Part shown: piece by piece, positions 48,022 to 59,011 of the stretch
Layout of the letters: each line of letters begins with the position of its first letter
Numbering within the stretch: the first letter of the stretch is position 1
Source of the DNA: Furcasterigmium furcatum
Lineage: Eukaryota; Ascomycota; Sordariomycetes; Glomerellales; Plectosphaerellaceae
Assembly (NCBI GenBank): GCA_001599815.1
Contig: BCIA01000001.1
Location: forward strand, 5,228,978-5,292,977
DNA: 64,000 bases
Reading direction: 5' to 3'
Position numbers and translations under genes: made by a program
Notes under the pieces: generated by a model
Databases searched by the model: none
What the model was told of the DNA's origin: nothing
What the model saw: the letters and a program-made list of their open reading frames with translations, nothing else

Positions 48022-50720
48022 GCTGGAGCGATTTACGATAGGGACTGGGTTGCAGGACAAATGAAACTGGGCGTAAACACGTTTTTCGGCGAAGGGTGGG
48101 AAACCGGAGGGGGGCACACTTTGCCGATTTTCTCGATTGCATCGCATGGTTCACAATGAGGCAAGAGGAAAATGCCTTGTTATTCCCCCACATCAACGCG
48201 CGCGCAACGGATTCTGCGAGGGTTCACAAAAAGGTTCTCTTACATCGGAGTGCTGGGCCTCGCTGGCCCAGTGACCGGGGCGGCTGGCCTTGACAACGGG
48301 CCGCCGCCCACTGCATAGAGCTAATAAGATGCTCTGAAGTTCATCGAGCCGGTCCCACCTGCATGAGCTGGCCGAGAGATGGTGTCGGTTGTGTGGATGA
48401 ATGTTGAGTGATGTGGCTGATTTCCAACTTGCCGGTCCATATGCTGAGTGGGTGTTCGTAGGGATGGAGGCCTGCTGGCGCAGTATCTGCCATATTCCAG
48501 TTGATCTGTTGGGCACGCCTCCAGTCCAGAGAGTGCTGCCACGATCAGGACGATGAGACCATCCGACGTTCGCAGGCGGCCCCGTGCGGCTCCGGGTCAC
48601 TTGTCCATTCGACACTGGTCACACCTCTGGCTGGCTGACGGGAAAGAGCCAACCGGCACTGCAGTGGCAAGCAGGGAATTCGGGAGTTCGCAGACCCAGT
48701 GGGGGCTCAGGCAGGCAACCCGAAAGCCCTCAGAATCGGCCTCCGAGCAGTTTCCCTACGTGCGCCCTGGCTTTGCCGCCGCTCATTGAAGTCTTGACCG
48801 AGCTGAAGCCTCCGCCAGTGCCAGACTTCAGTCACGCCTCTGTTCCCTCACCGCCTCGCCGAACAAGATACCGGTTTGAAAGTCGTACGCATGGAGATAC
48901 GGGCGTTGAGAAATGCTGCATCCTGGCTTAACCCGCCGAGTATAAAAGGCTCTACAATGGAGATGAGGCCGGGAACAGAGCCAATATACAGATGCCGAGT
49001 CAAAGAGAGGGTCGGTAAATCGACAAATTCAGACTTGGTTAGACTGATGGTAGATACACCAAAGCACGGCCACTCCTTAACGGCGGGGTTGGATGTCGTC
49101 GCCGAGAGCTCGGGAACCAGTCAATGAGTTCAAGGGTTGAGGAATGGTGGGAGAAGATCAAGCCCAGGGTCGTAGGGCTAGTGCAGATCTCATGGCGGGC
49201 GGGATCTCCCGATCTGGGGCTAATGCCAGGGCCCGTCTGCTAACTGTGCCAGTCGACTGAAAGGGCCGCGCAGGTTTCCTGATTTCCGACGACACGTTGG
49301 GTTTTAGGTAGGGCCGGTCCTTTATTTATTGACGCAATGAAATTGATAGTCAGTGTTGCCATCTGTTGCCCGCGTTGCCAGGGGTGTGGCTGGTCAAGAC
49401 AGCGTACTGTGGTGGCCTGCACCCCGTCACGAGCTGGGACCAAGTGAAATCAGTAACGACAAGGAAACATTATGCTTGCCCGGTGACGATACTTTGCTGG
49501 AATCTCTGGGATTACCTGATGCCATGCGCCGGGGACATGAGACCAGGCACATCAAGCCGAACGATGAATCGCGGATGTCGAATTACACCAAGGCCAAGAT
49601 CCACGACAGGCGTCGAACATCTCTGGCCTCCATCTCCCGCTCGCCGATTAACACCCGGCCTTGCATACGATGAAAGTCTGGTAATCCAATGTCGCTACTA
49701 TCATGTCCCACTGGAGCATTGCCGAGACGTGGAGGTGGGTAGTTTCACTGTCAAAGCTTCTCGTCGGAGATGGCTTGAAGGTTTGGACATGACATAGAGC
49801 TAAAATTTAGAAATATGACGAGACCAGGTTACCGCTTGCTGATGACATAACAGTATCAACACTCCTCGTTTCCGAGTCTGCGTCCGCCTTCTCTCCCGCC
49901 AAGCAGAGCTTCAGATACTGCCTTCTTCGGTTGATCTTTTGGTGGTAAGTGCGATTTCAAAGTGTCCCGCTTCCCGCTATTGTGCCATTGGATGTGGCAT
50001 CCCCATACAGCAGTACCCAGGCACCTACTTACCACCTTACGAGTTTACCCCGGCGGTTCATTTCTTCATTTTCATGTCCACGATGATGAATCTCCATGGC
50101 CATCATTGCCCGCTTCCATCATGGTCGTGATGCGTATCCCCTCTGCCTTCCTTCTCTACCATGCTCATCCCATATCCTTATGTCCATCCCCGTGGTATTA
50201 CGCATTCCAACCCGGCCTTCTTCAACGAACTCCCGTCGCAGAGCCAATTCTCATGTCGTCCATGAACCGTTCTGGCTGACTCGTGTGGCTAGTCGCGTCT
50301 CCCTGCCCTTTTAATTGGAGATGGAGTTTGTCCCATTGGCTCACCGCCCAATGGCTCCCGCCTCGAGCACGGTACCTCGGGCGCGCACACAATTGGTGAG
50401 TAAGCACAAGTACCCCTCTGTGCCCCTCCAAAATACCGGCAGGGGCCCACAAAATACTCAGCCGGCCCCTCTACACTCTGTATCGGCTCCTGGCCATCAG
50501 GGTGCTCAACCATTCCTTGGCAATCACCTCGTGCTGGCTGGCTGGCACATCAAAGAGAGTGAGGGAATGAGAAGAGAGCGACCCGACCCCGTACCAGCCT
50601 GCCGCCATGAGGAGACTTCAGCAGGGCTCCATCAACGGCCCTCGGAAGGCGGCCGGCCACATTTCCGCCTCTCGATTAAGTTCACTCGTTGTTGACACCA
50701 CACAGAGATTTCCCATCATC
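48022..50720. other. Intergenic region of 2.7 kb upstream of the C2H2 factor
   Basis: No protein gene is supported. A strong TATA box (TATAAAAGG) lies at 48941. Frames of 60-143 codons on both strands overlap and lack family patterns. The interval may hold a long regulated promoter and leader for the transcription factor, or a non-coding transcript starting near 48970. Confidence 0.45.
48941..48949 (+). promoter_or_regulatory. Isolated strong TATA box
   Basis: TATAAAAGG in a GC-rich setting, with no recognised gene for 1.7 kb downstream on the same strand. The nearest ATG (48957) is too close to be used by a transcript starting at the usual distance. Confidence 0.45.
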
Positions 50721-52359
50721 ATGTCCGGATACGCCTTTGACGAGGGCTCGTCCTTCGCAGGCACCGGCGGCGACGTCTACTGGGGCCAAGAGTACTCCTC
50801 CGTGGGCCACCAGCCCCTGAGCGCTGTGCGAAACGGCGCACAGTTCGACAATCCTCCGGATGCTCCCTCGCCCTCCTCCTCCTCCTCCTTCCACGGGCCG
50901 ATGGCCGGCGGCTCCATGATGTACGGCGGCGACCTTCACGCCATGTCCGCGCCCGTCCACGGCGGCGTTTCATTCCAGGGCGGAATCAGATACGACGCTT
51001 ATGGCGCCGTCTGCAATGATGAGGGCTGCGCGTCGTCCGCCTGCGGTCCATCCTGCGGAACGACGTGCGAAGACCCAAACTGTGCCGAGTCCTACAACGC
51101 CGTTCACCACGGCCCGCCCTGCGACGACGACGAGTGCAACCCGGACACTCGCTGTACCGACGACGAGTGCTACCCGGCCCACGCCAACTGCCCCCCGGTC
51201 GTCGATGGGCACTTCTACCAGCACCAGGCCGCCGCCTACAATATGGCCGCCTTCCAACAACCGCACAACCAGGAGCACACCTGTATTCAGCCGTGTCTCC
51301 TCCACTACCATCACCACCAGGGCATGCCCGTCGCGGCACAGCCATACCAACAGTGGCGCTCACCAACACCATCGTCGTCCTTCGCCCCGCTGCCGACCCC
51401 CGTGAGCGAGCCGCAGCAACAGTTTGAGGCCAGCGAACCACAGTCCCCGGTTGTTTTCAAGTCCATTGAGAACGACTCGGGTGCCCCCCGAAAGTGTTGC
51501 TGGGTGACCAACCCGCAGACGGGCGCCATCTGCGGAGAGATCTTGCAGAACTGCGGGGACCTGTTCCAGCACTGCAACGAGGTGCATGTTTCTGAGGCCC
51601 AGCGGAGATCGCCAAATGGGAAGAAGATCACGGGCGACTGGACTTGCTACTGGGACGACTGCAGCAGCCGCAAAGATGGCGTCAGGAAAACCTTCAAGAC
51701 GAAAAGCAAGCTCGAACGACATCTGCAAAGTCACGCCGGACGTAAGTGGTCCCTGATACTCACCCCGTCCGCCGCCATGCCGAGGTTGCTGACCCCTTGC
51801 GTAGACAAGCCTTGGAAGTGCGACATTTGCGACCTGGAGCTCTCAGCCAAGCAGGCCCTCGACCAGCACCGGAGGATCCATACGGGAGAAGAGCCTTTCA
51901 AGTGCACTTTCCCCAACTGCAACAAGAGCTTCAAGCAACAGAGTGCCCTCAGTAAGTCCAGCTCTCCGCCCCCCCAATGGGCAGTGTACTAACCACGAGT
52001 GACTCGCAGCCATGCATGAACGAACTCATACCGGCGACAAGCCGCTCAAATGCGACATTTGCAACAGGGTATTCAGCGAGTCTTCAAATCTCGCCAAACA
52101 TCGCAACATGCACGGCGAGCCAAAATACCCGTGCGGATACTGCCCCAAGAAGTTCCATCGTCGCGACCAGCAGAAGAAGCACGAAGAAAGGATCCACAAG
52201 GTAGCACACGGCACCCGGAGCTCGAGGCAGGGTTCGAACTCTTCCACCATATCCACCTCTCTGGCACCGTCCGTCACCCCTTCGTCCGTGGCCCCTGCCT
52301 CCGTGCCTCTCTCGCCCCATATGTACTACGGGGTTGGGGCAGACGAAGGTTTCGCTTGA
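50721..52359 (+). CDS. C2H2 zinc-finger transcription factor with Cys-rich N-terminal region (Zap1/ZafA-like layout)
   Basis: Exons 50721-51741, 51805-51951 and 52010-52359 give 505 residues. Residues about 94-155 are strikingly Cys/Asp-rich (CNDEGCASSACGPSCGTTCE, CDDDECNPDTRCTDDECYP). Later there are one or two divergent fingers (CCWVTNPQTGAICG, WTCYWDDCSSRKD with H-x3-H) and then four classical C2H2 fingers with TGEEPFKC- and TGDKPLKC-type linkers, ending CGYCPKKFHRRDQQKKH. A Ser/Thr/Pro tail follows. A Cys-rich metal-sensing region followed by clustered fingers is the layout of fungal zinc-homeostasis activators, but this assignment is tentative. Both introns interrupt the finger array in phase 1. 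An in-frame ATG at 50607 could add 38 residues. Confidence 0.75.
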
Positions 52360-53036
52360 AGGGAAGAGGGATGGTGCAGCACCATGGCTTATTGGATGGA
52401 TGGCATTGGCGTTGGCTGGTTTTTGTCTTTTGGCCGGTATCCTATCGGTCATGATTGATGTCCATGACCATCTAGAACTATACCCCTGACATCACGACAT
52501 GAGATGAACGCATGGCACGGCGGCGTTGGCAGGATGCTACCTACAAAGTTCAAAAAGGGAAGAAAAGAGAAGAAAATAGGAGGGCTATCTTGTTTGCGGA
52601 GTCAGCGGTTGCGGTATCTAGGCATAGAAATGATCAACATGAACTGTGCCTTTGCACTTATGTGTCTCGGGTCGGAGCCGAAGTCGACTTTCACGTCAGA
52701 TGTCCGGGAAGAACATGTGGGGATCCCGGAAAGCTTGGCGATCTCTCCCAATCGCCGACCGCCTCCAACAACGGTCACTGCATTGCGCGGCTCTCTCCTT
52801 GCAACTCCCTCCTTCCCCCCCCACAAGCACAGGCAACTACCTACCTCCCAATTCAACAGACACAGTCGCATCGAACTTCAGTACTATTCTACACAACGAT
52901 ACCTATCTATCACCCGCATCAGTTCGACCACTCGCCTCGATTCAGCTCGCCCGCGCCATCAACCCCGCGCCGAGCTCCACGAAGCAAACAAACCTCCCTC
53001 ACCGACACCTCCCCAATCCAATCAACAACACACACA
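52360..53036. other. Intergenic region and leader of the 53037 gene
   Basis: This contains the 3' flank of the C2H2 gene and a CA/CCT-rich leader running into ATG 53037. An open frame continues upstream of that ATG to 52512, but its translation has no homolog-like character and the true N-terminus is marked by MGxxCG. Confidence 0.5.
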
Positions 53037-53405
53037 ATGGGCGCAGTCTGCGGCAAGGAAAAGGGTGACAACTTCTCCTCCCCAGGCCGGCCCCTCGGCT
53101 CCGCGCCCCCTCCCCAGCCGAAATCCGTCCCCGTCCCCCCCAAGGCCCGCGTCGGCGGCCCCCCGCGCACCCTCGGCGGCGACCCCTCCGCCGCTCCCAC
53201 CGGCGACCGCGACGACCAGCGCCGCCGCGCAGCGGAGGCAGCAGAGGCCCGAGCAAAGGCGGCGAATAAGTCCTCCGGCAAGCTGGGCGCGCAGCTCTCC
53301 GCGCAGAAGAAGCAGACGCACAACGATAGACTCAACGAGCTCAGCAACGAGAACAGGCTGCACCGCGAAACGGACGCCAAGGCGGACGTTATCAGGCATG
53401 ACTGA
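53037..53405 (+). CDS. Small N-acylated protein with a p97/Cdc48-binding motif (SVIP-like candidate)
   Basis: A single exon of 122 codons. It starts MGAVCGKEKGD, with Gly2 for N-myristoylation and Cys5 for palmitoylation, implying attachment to a membrane. After a Pro/Gly-rich spacer comes RRRAAEAAEARAKAA (about residues 62-76), which fits the VCP-interacting motif R-x5-AA-x2-R found in SVIP (RAKLAEAAERR). A basic, Gln/Asn-rich helix follows to the end. SVIP in animals is a small myristoylated inhibitor of ER-associated degradation that binds p97. The similarity is in architecture and motif, not overall identity, so the function is inferred. No intron is needed. Confidence 0.7.
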   Translation: MGAVCGKEKGDNFSSPGRPLGSAPPPQPKSVPVPPKARVGGPPRTLGGDPSAAPTGDRDDQRRRAAEAAEARAKAANKSSGKLGAQLSAQKKQTHNDRLNELSNENRLHRETDAKADVIRHD

Positions 53406-54010
53406 GCGCTAGGACACGCTGTTCGGCGGCCGAGCGGCGGAAAGGGGAGGGGAATCGGGGGGTGGTGATGAACTGAAGGTTGGACATGGCGGTTGCTTTG
53501 ATTTACGTTGCCTTCCTGATTTCATCGGGCGTTGGGCGGTCGTTTTCTCCTCGAGGGCGGTTCCTCGACATTCATCTTATGGCCTGCTGGCGGCCTTGAC
53601 GCCAGCTTGCTTTCACTTGCGGGCGCTTTGCATTGGTCGAGCGAGCCGGATTCTTCTTTGACTTCCATTCATCAGCGTTGGGAGAGATGAACATAGGCTT
53701 GACGTTGAATTTACGCTCACATACCCGCTGCGGCATCTACAGCATCTCGTATTCTGATCCGCTATAGGCCCTGAGGCGGCCTCGTCCGCCATCTTACGTT
53801 TCTCGTGCCCCATGCTTGTCCTAGAAAGGGGGCGCCATGGCGACCCGGGGCTGACATCTTCCACCAAAGGTGCGATTCATCTGCAACAGACCGCATGCTC
53901 TTGCGCCAAACTTGATATTGCTCCTATTTATCTTGTACATTGTATCCCGGAAAGTCTTGGGTATTGCTCCTGCTCCCGCCTCCCCTCGGAACGCCGTCCC
54001 CTTTTTACAC
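53406..54010. other. Convergent 3' region between the 53037 gene and PRP5
   Basis: About 600 bases lie between convergent stops. No feature beyond 3' UTR sequence was recognised; open frames are chance or shadow PRP5. Confidence 0.5.
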
Positions 54011-57000
54011 TTACACGACGTTGTACCGTCCGGATGCCGGCGCCCTGCTCTCCGCCGCGCTGTGTGCAACAGCGCCCTCGCTCAGAAGCCTCGTAAGCTC
54101 CGTCATAGCCGACCCGACTACCACCTCCGTGTCGCCCTCCACGAGGATGTACAGCTTCGGATCCGCCCCAGCCGGCACCTCCTTGCCGGCCGGGTAGAAC
54201 GTGCCCTTGGTCGTTATCGACACGCCCGTCGCCTCCAGGATCTTCGCCACGTTCGTCCTGTTCGTGACAGCCCACCTTGCCTTCTGCGGGAAGTCGTTGA
54301 TCTCCAGCGTCGCGTGGTACGCACCAGCGTCGGGGCCCTTGTTGTCGATGGGCTGTCCCGTGCGAAGCTGGCCCGCCTTGCCGAGACGCTGGTTTATGGC
54401 ACTGATTGCCGCGCTGACCTTGTCCAGCGGCTTCTTGCCCGGCCCGGTGGCGGCCGGGGGAGACTCCTTGTCCTTGGACTCCTCCGGCTTGGCGGAGGTG
54501 CGCGCGACAATCGCCGACGCTGCCGCCTGGATCGCAGAAAGAGACTTGGCGCCCTTCTCTTCCTCTGTGGCCTTGTCCTCCTTGACGTCTTCCTCCTCGC
54601 CCTCGGCCTTGTGGGTCTTGCGTTCTCGCAACCGCGCGGCCTCGCGCTCGGCGTCGAGCCGGTCGAGGCCCTTGCCGCCGAAGCCAGAGGTGTCTTTGGC
54701 CTTGCCTGCCTTGACGTTCTCCCTGTGCGCCTTGCGCATCTCGTTCAGCCGCTCGGGCACGGGCTGCCCGCTCTGCTCCAGGGCCTTGGCAATGCCAGGG
54801 GCGCAGTTCTCCTGCTCCTCAGTGATATACGTGACTGCCGTGCCCGTATTCCCTGCGCGGCCAGTTCGGCCTGCTCGGTGCACGTAGTCCTCCAGATGAT
54901 TGGGGGCATCATAGTTAACCACCAGCTTGAGCTGCTTGACATCAAGACCACGAGCGGCGACGGACGTCGCGATCAGGATGGGCACGATGCCCTTCTTGAA
55001 GTCAGCAATCGTCGAGTCGCGGTCAACCTGGTCCTTGCCGCCGTGGATGGACATGCAAGGGTAGCCCTTGACCATGAGTTCCTTGAGCAGGTTGTCAGCC
55101 TTTTCTTGGCGATCGACGAAGATGAGCGTCCGGGCATCCTCATCCGTGTCGTACAGTTCACCGAGCAGCCCGAGCAGGTGGAAGAACTTGGCGCTCTCGT
55201 CAAGAATTTCCACCTTTTGCTCGATCTCGGCGGCGACGACGCTGCGACCGCCGACAGTGACCTCCACAGGAGTATGCAGCACCTTCTTGGTCAGCGAGTC
55301 GATCAGCCTGGGCATCGTCGCGGAGAACAGGATTGTCTGGCGGTCCGGCCGCATGTTGGCGAAGATCTTCATGACTTGAGGCTCGAAGCCCATGTCGAAC
55401 ATGCGGTCCGCCTCGTCGAGAACAACGTAGGTCACCCGCCTGAGGTTCGTGACGCGGCCCTGGTTAGCCGCGAGCAGGTCGATCATGCGCCCAGGAGTGC
55501 AGACGATGATTTCGGCACCTCGCTTCAACTCGGCGATCTGGTCGCGAATCGGCGCGCCGCCGTAGGCGCAAACAGCGCGCAGGCCCATTGACTTGAGGAA
55601 CGGCTTGCAGTCTTTGTGGATCTGGACTGCCAGTTCTCGTGTCGGCGTCATGATCAAGCTGATAGGCCCGTCCGTGTCCTTGAGGGGTGGCTGATCCTTG
55701 ATGTGGCGGAACATCGGAAGCAGGAAAGCCATCGTCTTTCCGGAACCGGTCTTCGCAACACCGATAACATCCCGTCCCGACATGAGAGCGGGAAGAGCCT
55801 GCATCTGAATAGATGTCGGCTTCTCGTATCCCAGGTCGGCGAGAATGTCGAGCGTCTGTCGCGTCAGCCCGCACTGCGCCCACTTCTGTACAGGCTTGGG
55901 AACATCTTTCCCTGAAACCTTGATACCATCCAGTTCGAGACGGAGATCGTTCGTCTCGGCCTCCGTAAGCGTGCTCAGCTCAGCCGGCTCAACCCAGAAG
56001 TTCTTGCGAATAGGTGCCAGGTCGAGTTTGGCATAGTCGACGGTGGGGATATCCTTCTTCTTCGGCTTCGACTTCTCCATGGCGGTAGCCATGGCCTTGG
56101 CAGCTGGGTTATCTGCTTCGAATGTGTACTCGTCGTCGCTGAAGTATGCCTCCGGCTCCTGCACCTTCTTCGAGGTCGCGGTGGGTGTTTTCCGTTTGGC
56201 AGCGGCTGGGGCGTCTTGCAGGTCAGCCATGAAGGCGTCTAAGGGATCGACAGCTTCCCCCCCTTCATCCCCGTCTACCTCCATGGCTTCAGCGCGTTCT
56301 GCCTCGGCTTCAGCAGCATCGACTTGCATCTCCCGTTCGCGCATCGCGTGGGCAGCGCGTGCGGCAGCTGCAGCTTCTTCTTCCGTTTCGTCGAGATTCT
56401 CATCATTGTCCTCGTCGTCGTCTTGGTCGGCATAAGGCGTGTCGTCCGCTTCGAGAGGCAGAGCCGGCAATTTTGTCAACTTGCGCTTCGTGTCGTCTTC
56501 TTCGTCCAAGTTGATCTTGCGCTTCGTGGGCAGCTTATCGTCGGTTTTCTGAAAACCAAAACCACTGAGGTTGCTACGGTTCGCGGGCAAGGCGGATGCT
56601 GAGGCCTTGTTAGTCGGGAGAACAGGTTGGGGAACGGAGTCTGACGAACCTTTGGAGTCCTGTTTGACTGGCGGGGGCACGTTGGCGGCGTGCCCTTCGA
56701 TGGCCCCGAGGGCACCGTTAGCAGTACCATGCTTGTGTGATGCCGCTGACTTCTTCGCGATAGCCTTCGGGTCAAACTTGCCAGCATAGGGGGTCGGCGG
56801 CGCAGGTGACGCGGCGCCTGATGTGGTCTGGGTGGGCGATGCCACGGTGGGAGAGGCAGCAGTCAGGGGAGACGCCACGGCGGAGGACTTTTTGTCAATC
56901 TCGGCGAGGAGACTCCTAGTTTGACTCATATTAACGCCGTTCTCAGTCTTGGCTTTGCTCTCCCTGCTCTTTTTCCATGCTTCCAGGCGGGCAAGACGCT

Positions 57001-57649
57001 CTGCCTTCTTGTCTGCTTCTGTTGGTGCACTCGACTTGGGCTTTGGAGACTGCGGGTAGAAAACATTAGGCTCTGCTTTCTTACGAGAGTGTATAGTTGG
57101 GGTCTGCCGTACCTCATTCTCAGTACCATTGGTGGCAGAGACGGGACCGTCCGCGGGCTTCCTCTCGTCATGCTTTGTGCTTCGTGACTGAGAGTCGACC
57201 GTGCCCTCGCGCCGGTCGCTGGTTCGGTCTCTCGAGTCATCTGGTCTGCGGTAGTCTCTATCACGGCGCCTGTCGGCCGACCTATCCCTTGATCGTCGCC
57301 TTTCACGGGGTCGGTCGTCCCGTCGGTTGCTGCCGCGGTAGTCGTCTCTTCGGTCTAGGGAGCGGTCTCTTCGTCGGTAGTCGCGGTCGCGTTCGCGGTC
57401 CCTCTCGCGGTCGTTATATCGGCGCTGCTGGTATGTATTGTCAGAGGAATGATCGTCGCGCGGGGTGCGGCGGTAAGGCCGTCTTACGTCGCCAGGACTC
57501 CTGGACCGTTCGCGACGACGGAAATCACGCCCATCATCGCGACGGCCCCGGTCCCGTTCCCTGTCCCTGTCGCGGCGATCATCGCGCCGTCTTGAGCTGT
57601 GGTGGCTTCCTGCAGGCGATGGTGAGCGCGAGTCCCTGATCCGAGCCAT
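54011..57649 (-). CDS. PRP5: DEAD-box pre-mRNA splicing helicase Prp5
   Basis: A single exon of 1,212 codons. The first 180 residues are an RS/RD-rich domain (many Arg-Asp-Arg dipeptides). An acidic region with an Asp/Glu run and Ala/Glu-rich helix leads to the helicase core: Q motif (ILADLGYEKPTSIQMQALPA), motif I AKTGSGKT (about 633), GG/TPTREL, DEAD in VLDEADRMFD (about 743), SAT, and motif VI HRAGRTGR (about 926). Upstream, KPVQKWAQCGL is the Prp5-type lead-in. The C-terminus has a KH-like stretch. Prp5 remodels U2 snRNP at the branch site with Cus2 displacement. The long plus-strand frame 53870-55591 is an antisense shadow. Confidence 0.95.
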   Translation of the reverse strand: MARIRDSRSPSPAGSHHSSRRRDDRRDRDRERDRGRRDDGRDFRRRERSRSPGDVRRPYRRTPRDDHSSDNTYQQRRYNDRERDRERDRDYRRRDRSLDRRDDYRGSNRRDDRPRERRRSRDRSADRRRDRDYRRPDDSRDRTSDRREGTVDSQSRSTKHDERKPADGPVSATNGTENEVRQTPTIHSRKKAEPNVFYPQSPKPKSSAPTEADKKAERLARLEAWKKSRESKAKTENGVNMSQTRSLLAEIDKKSSAVASPLTAASPTVASPTQTTSGAASPAPPTPYAGKFDPKAIAKKSAASHKHGTANGALGAIEGHAANVPPPVKQDSKGSSDSVPQPVLPTNKASASALPANRSNLSGFGFQKTDDKLPTKRKINLDEEDDTKRKLTKLPALPLEADDTPYADQDDDEDNDENLDETEEEAAAAARAAHAMREREMQVDAAEAEAERAEAMEVDGDEGGEAVDPLDAFMADLQDAPAAAKRKTPTATSKKVQEPEAYFSDDEYTFEADNPAAKAMATAMEKSKPKKKDIPTVDYAKLDLAPIRKNFWVEPAELSTLTEAETNDLRLELDGIKVSGKDVPKPVQKWAQCGLTRQTLDILADLGYEKPTSIQMQALPALMSGRDVIGVAKTGSGKTMAFLLPMFRHIKDQPPLKDTDGPISLIMTPTRELAVQIHKDCKPFLKSMGLRAVCAYGGAPIRDQIAELKRGAEIIVCTPGRMIDLLAANQGRVTNLRRVTYVVLDEADRMFDMGFEPQVMKIFANMRPDRQTILFSATMPRLIDSLTKKVLHTPVEVTVGGRSVVAAEIEQKVEILDESAKFFHLLGLLGELYDTDEDARTLIFVDRQEKADNLLKELMVKGYPCMSIHGGKDQVDRDSTIADFKKGIVPILIATSVAARGLDVKQLKLVVNYDAPNHLEDYVHRAGRTGRAGNTGTAVTYITEEQENCAPGIAKALEQSGQPVPERLNEMRKAHRENVKAGKAKDTSGFGGKGLDRLDAEREAARLRERKTHKAEGEEEDVKEDKATEEEKGAKSLSAIQAAASAIVARTSAKPEESKDKESPPAATGPGKKPLDKVSAAISAINQRLGKAGQLRTGQPIDNKGPDAGAYHATLEINDFPQKARWAVTNRTNVAKILEATGVSITTKGTFYPAGKEVPAGADPKLYILVEGDTEVVVGSAMTELTRLLSEGAVAHSAAESRAPASGRYNVV

Positions 57650-58092
57650 TGTCAGGTCCCGAGGCCCGGCGAGGGTTGGTGAGAGCTACTTTCGATGGTA
57701 TTCCCGAATGGCAGGTTAGTGCGGTGTGGTGACGCTTTTTTGCGTTGCAGCGAGACCGATGTTCACGCGTTGGAGTGGTAGTAGCGAGTATCTCGATGCA
57801 GTCGTGACGGTCGAGGGCTCGCGTGACAGTGGCGTTGATGGAGGTTGAAAAAGTGAAGCTGCGGAGGGGCGCCTTGGGCCTGTGACGATCGATGCGAGAT
57901 TGTCGGGCCGCACGGACCATATTCTGCCTAAGCTTAAGGTAGCGCTGTTAGCCACTTGTGGCGCTTGAGGTTTGGTCCTTCATCCACCCTCAGTGAGCGA
58001 GTCGCGGGATCTTGGACTGACCACTTACTTTCAGGCATCAAACACTAATCTACGTCTGAAGCTGCCGAAAACGGGCCCAAAGTCCAAATAAA
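57650..58092. promoter_or_regulatory. Divergent promoter between PRP5 and the HCNGP gene
   Basis: These 443 bases separate the start codons of two genes linked to RNA processing and transcription. No TATA box was recognised. Confidence 0.4.
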
Positions 58093-59011
58093 ATGGCAGG
58101 TCTCGTGGGATACGCGAGCAGTGACGAGGAGGAAGAAGTCGTGGATGAAATCCTGGAGAAGGTGAGACCTGGTACCCGGCAGTTGAGAGAAACTTGGAAC
58201 TCACTATGAAAAGGGAGACGCAACAACGAAGGCGCCCGCAACCACACAACCGAGTATGTTCTCTCATAGACGCAGAAGGAGCCAGCCTGACATCTCGCTA
58301 GCACAACCATCTCAGACGACTCAAAAAACACCAGCATCAACCTCAGAAGCACCAGCGCAGCCAGCCCCGAAACCTAAACCTCAACCATCAGAGGATGGAC
58401 CGTCGTCGCAGCCACCATCAGCACCAATGGGTCCATCCCTACCTCCCGGGCCATCAAATGCCGCCTATCTCCCTGAACCGGACGAAGAACCCTCCGCCCC
58501 ATCATCTCCCTACTCAACGACTCGCAACCTTCTGCGCGATCTCACCCTCCCGACGCACCCAAACCTGGACATTCCCCCTTCACCACCAGGCTCTCCAAAC
58601 CCGGCGCTCAACAAGAAGTTCGAGCAGTTCCTCGACCTGAAGAAGAAGGGTGTTCACTTCAACACCAAGCTCGCGAACAGCGCAGCCCTGCGCAACCCGG
58701 CCCTGATGGACAAGCTCATGAGCTTCATCGACATGGGCCCCGAGGATGGCGGTAGAGGGCTCAGGGCGCAGTATGCCACCACACTCCCCACGGACGTGTG
58801 GGATCCGACGGGGCCGACATTTCCCGACTGGGCGTCCCGAGGACCGTTGCGAGAGAGTCAGGAACGCGTGAGGAAGGAGCGCGAGGCAGAGAGGGCGGCG
58901 GCGAAGAAGGCGCCTGAGTTTGTGAGGTCTGTGACCGGCACGCCGGCTGGGTCTGGAAATGAGGCCGGAGGACTGTCGAGGGGGAGCAAACGGAAAGCAG
59001 GCGCCATGTAG
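58093..59011 (+). CDS. HCNGP/SAP30-binding protein family
   Basis: Exons 58093-58161, 58214-58253 and 58302-59011 give 272 residues. The N-terminus MAGLVGYASSDEEEE is typical of the family. A Pro/Ser/Gln-rich linker leads to the HCNGP domain: KFEQFLDLKKKGVHFNTKLA, SAALRNPALMDKLMSFIDM and YATTLPTDVWDP, then RESQERVRKEREAERAAAKK. The human member SAP30BP is a nuclear protein linked to transcription and, more recently, to splicing of short introns. Exon 2 is only 40 nt and exon 1 has 23 codons, so simple ORF calling would lose the N-terminus. The gene is divergent from PRP5. Confidence 0.9.

Noticed and set aside
52222..52245. TTCGAAC string resembling a tRNA B box
   Set aside because: It lies inside the coding exon of the C2H2 factor and has no surrounding tRNA arms.
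53870..55591. Plus-strand open frame of 573 codons
   Set aside because: Antisense shadow of the PRP5 helicase core; Leu/Arg/Val-rich as expected for a complement of GC-rich coding sequence.
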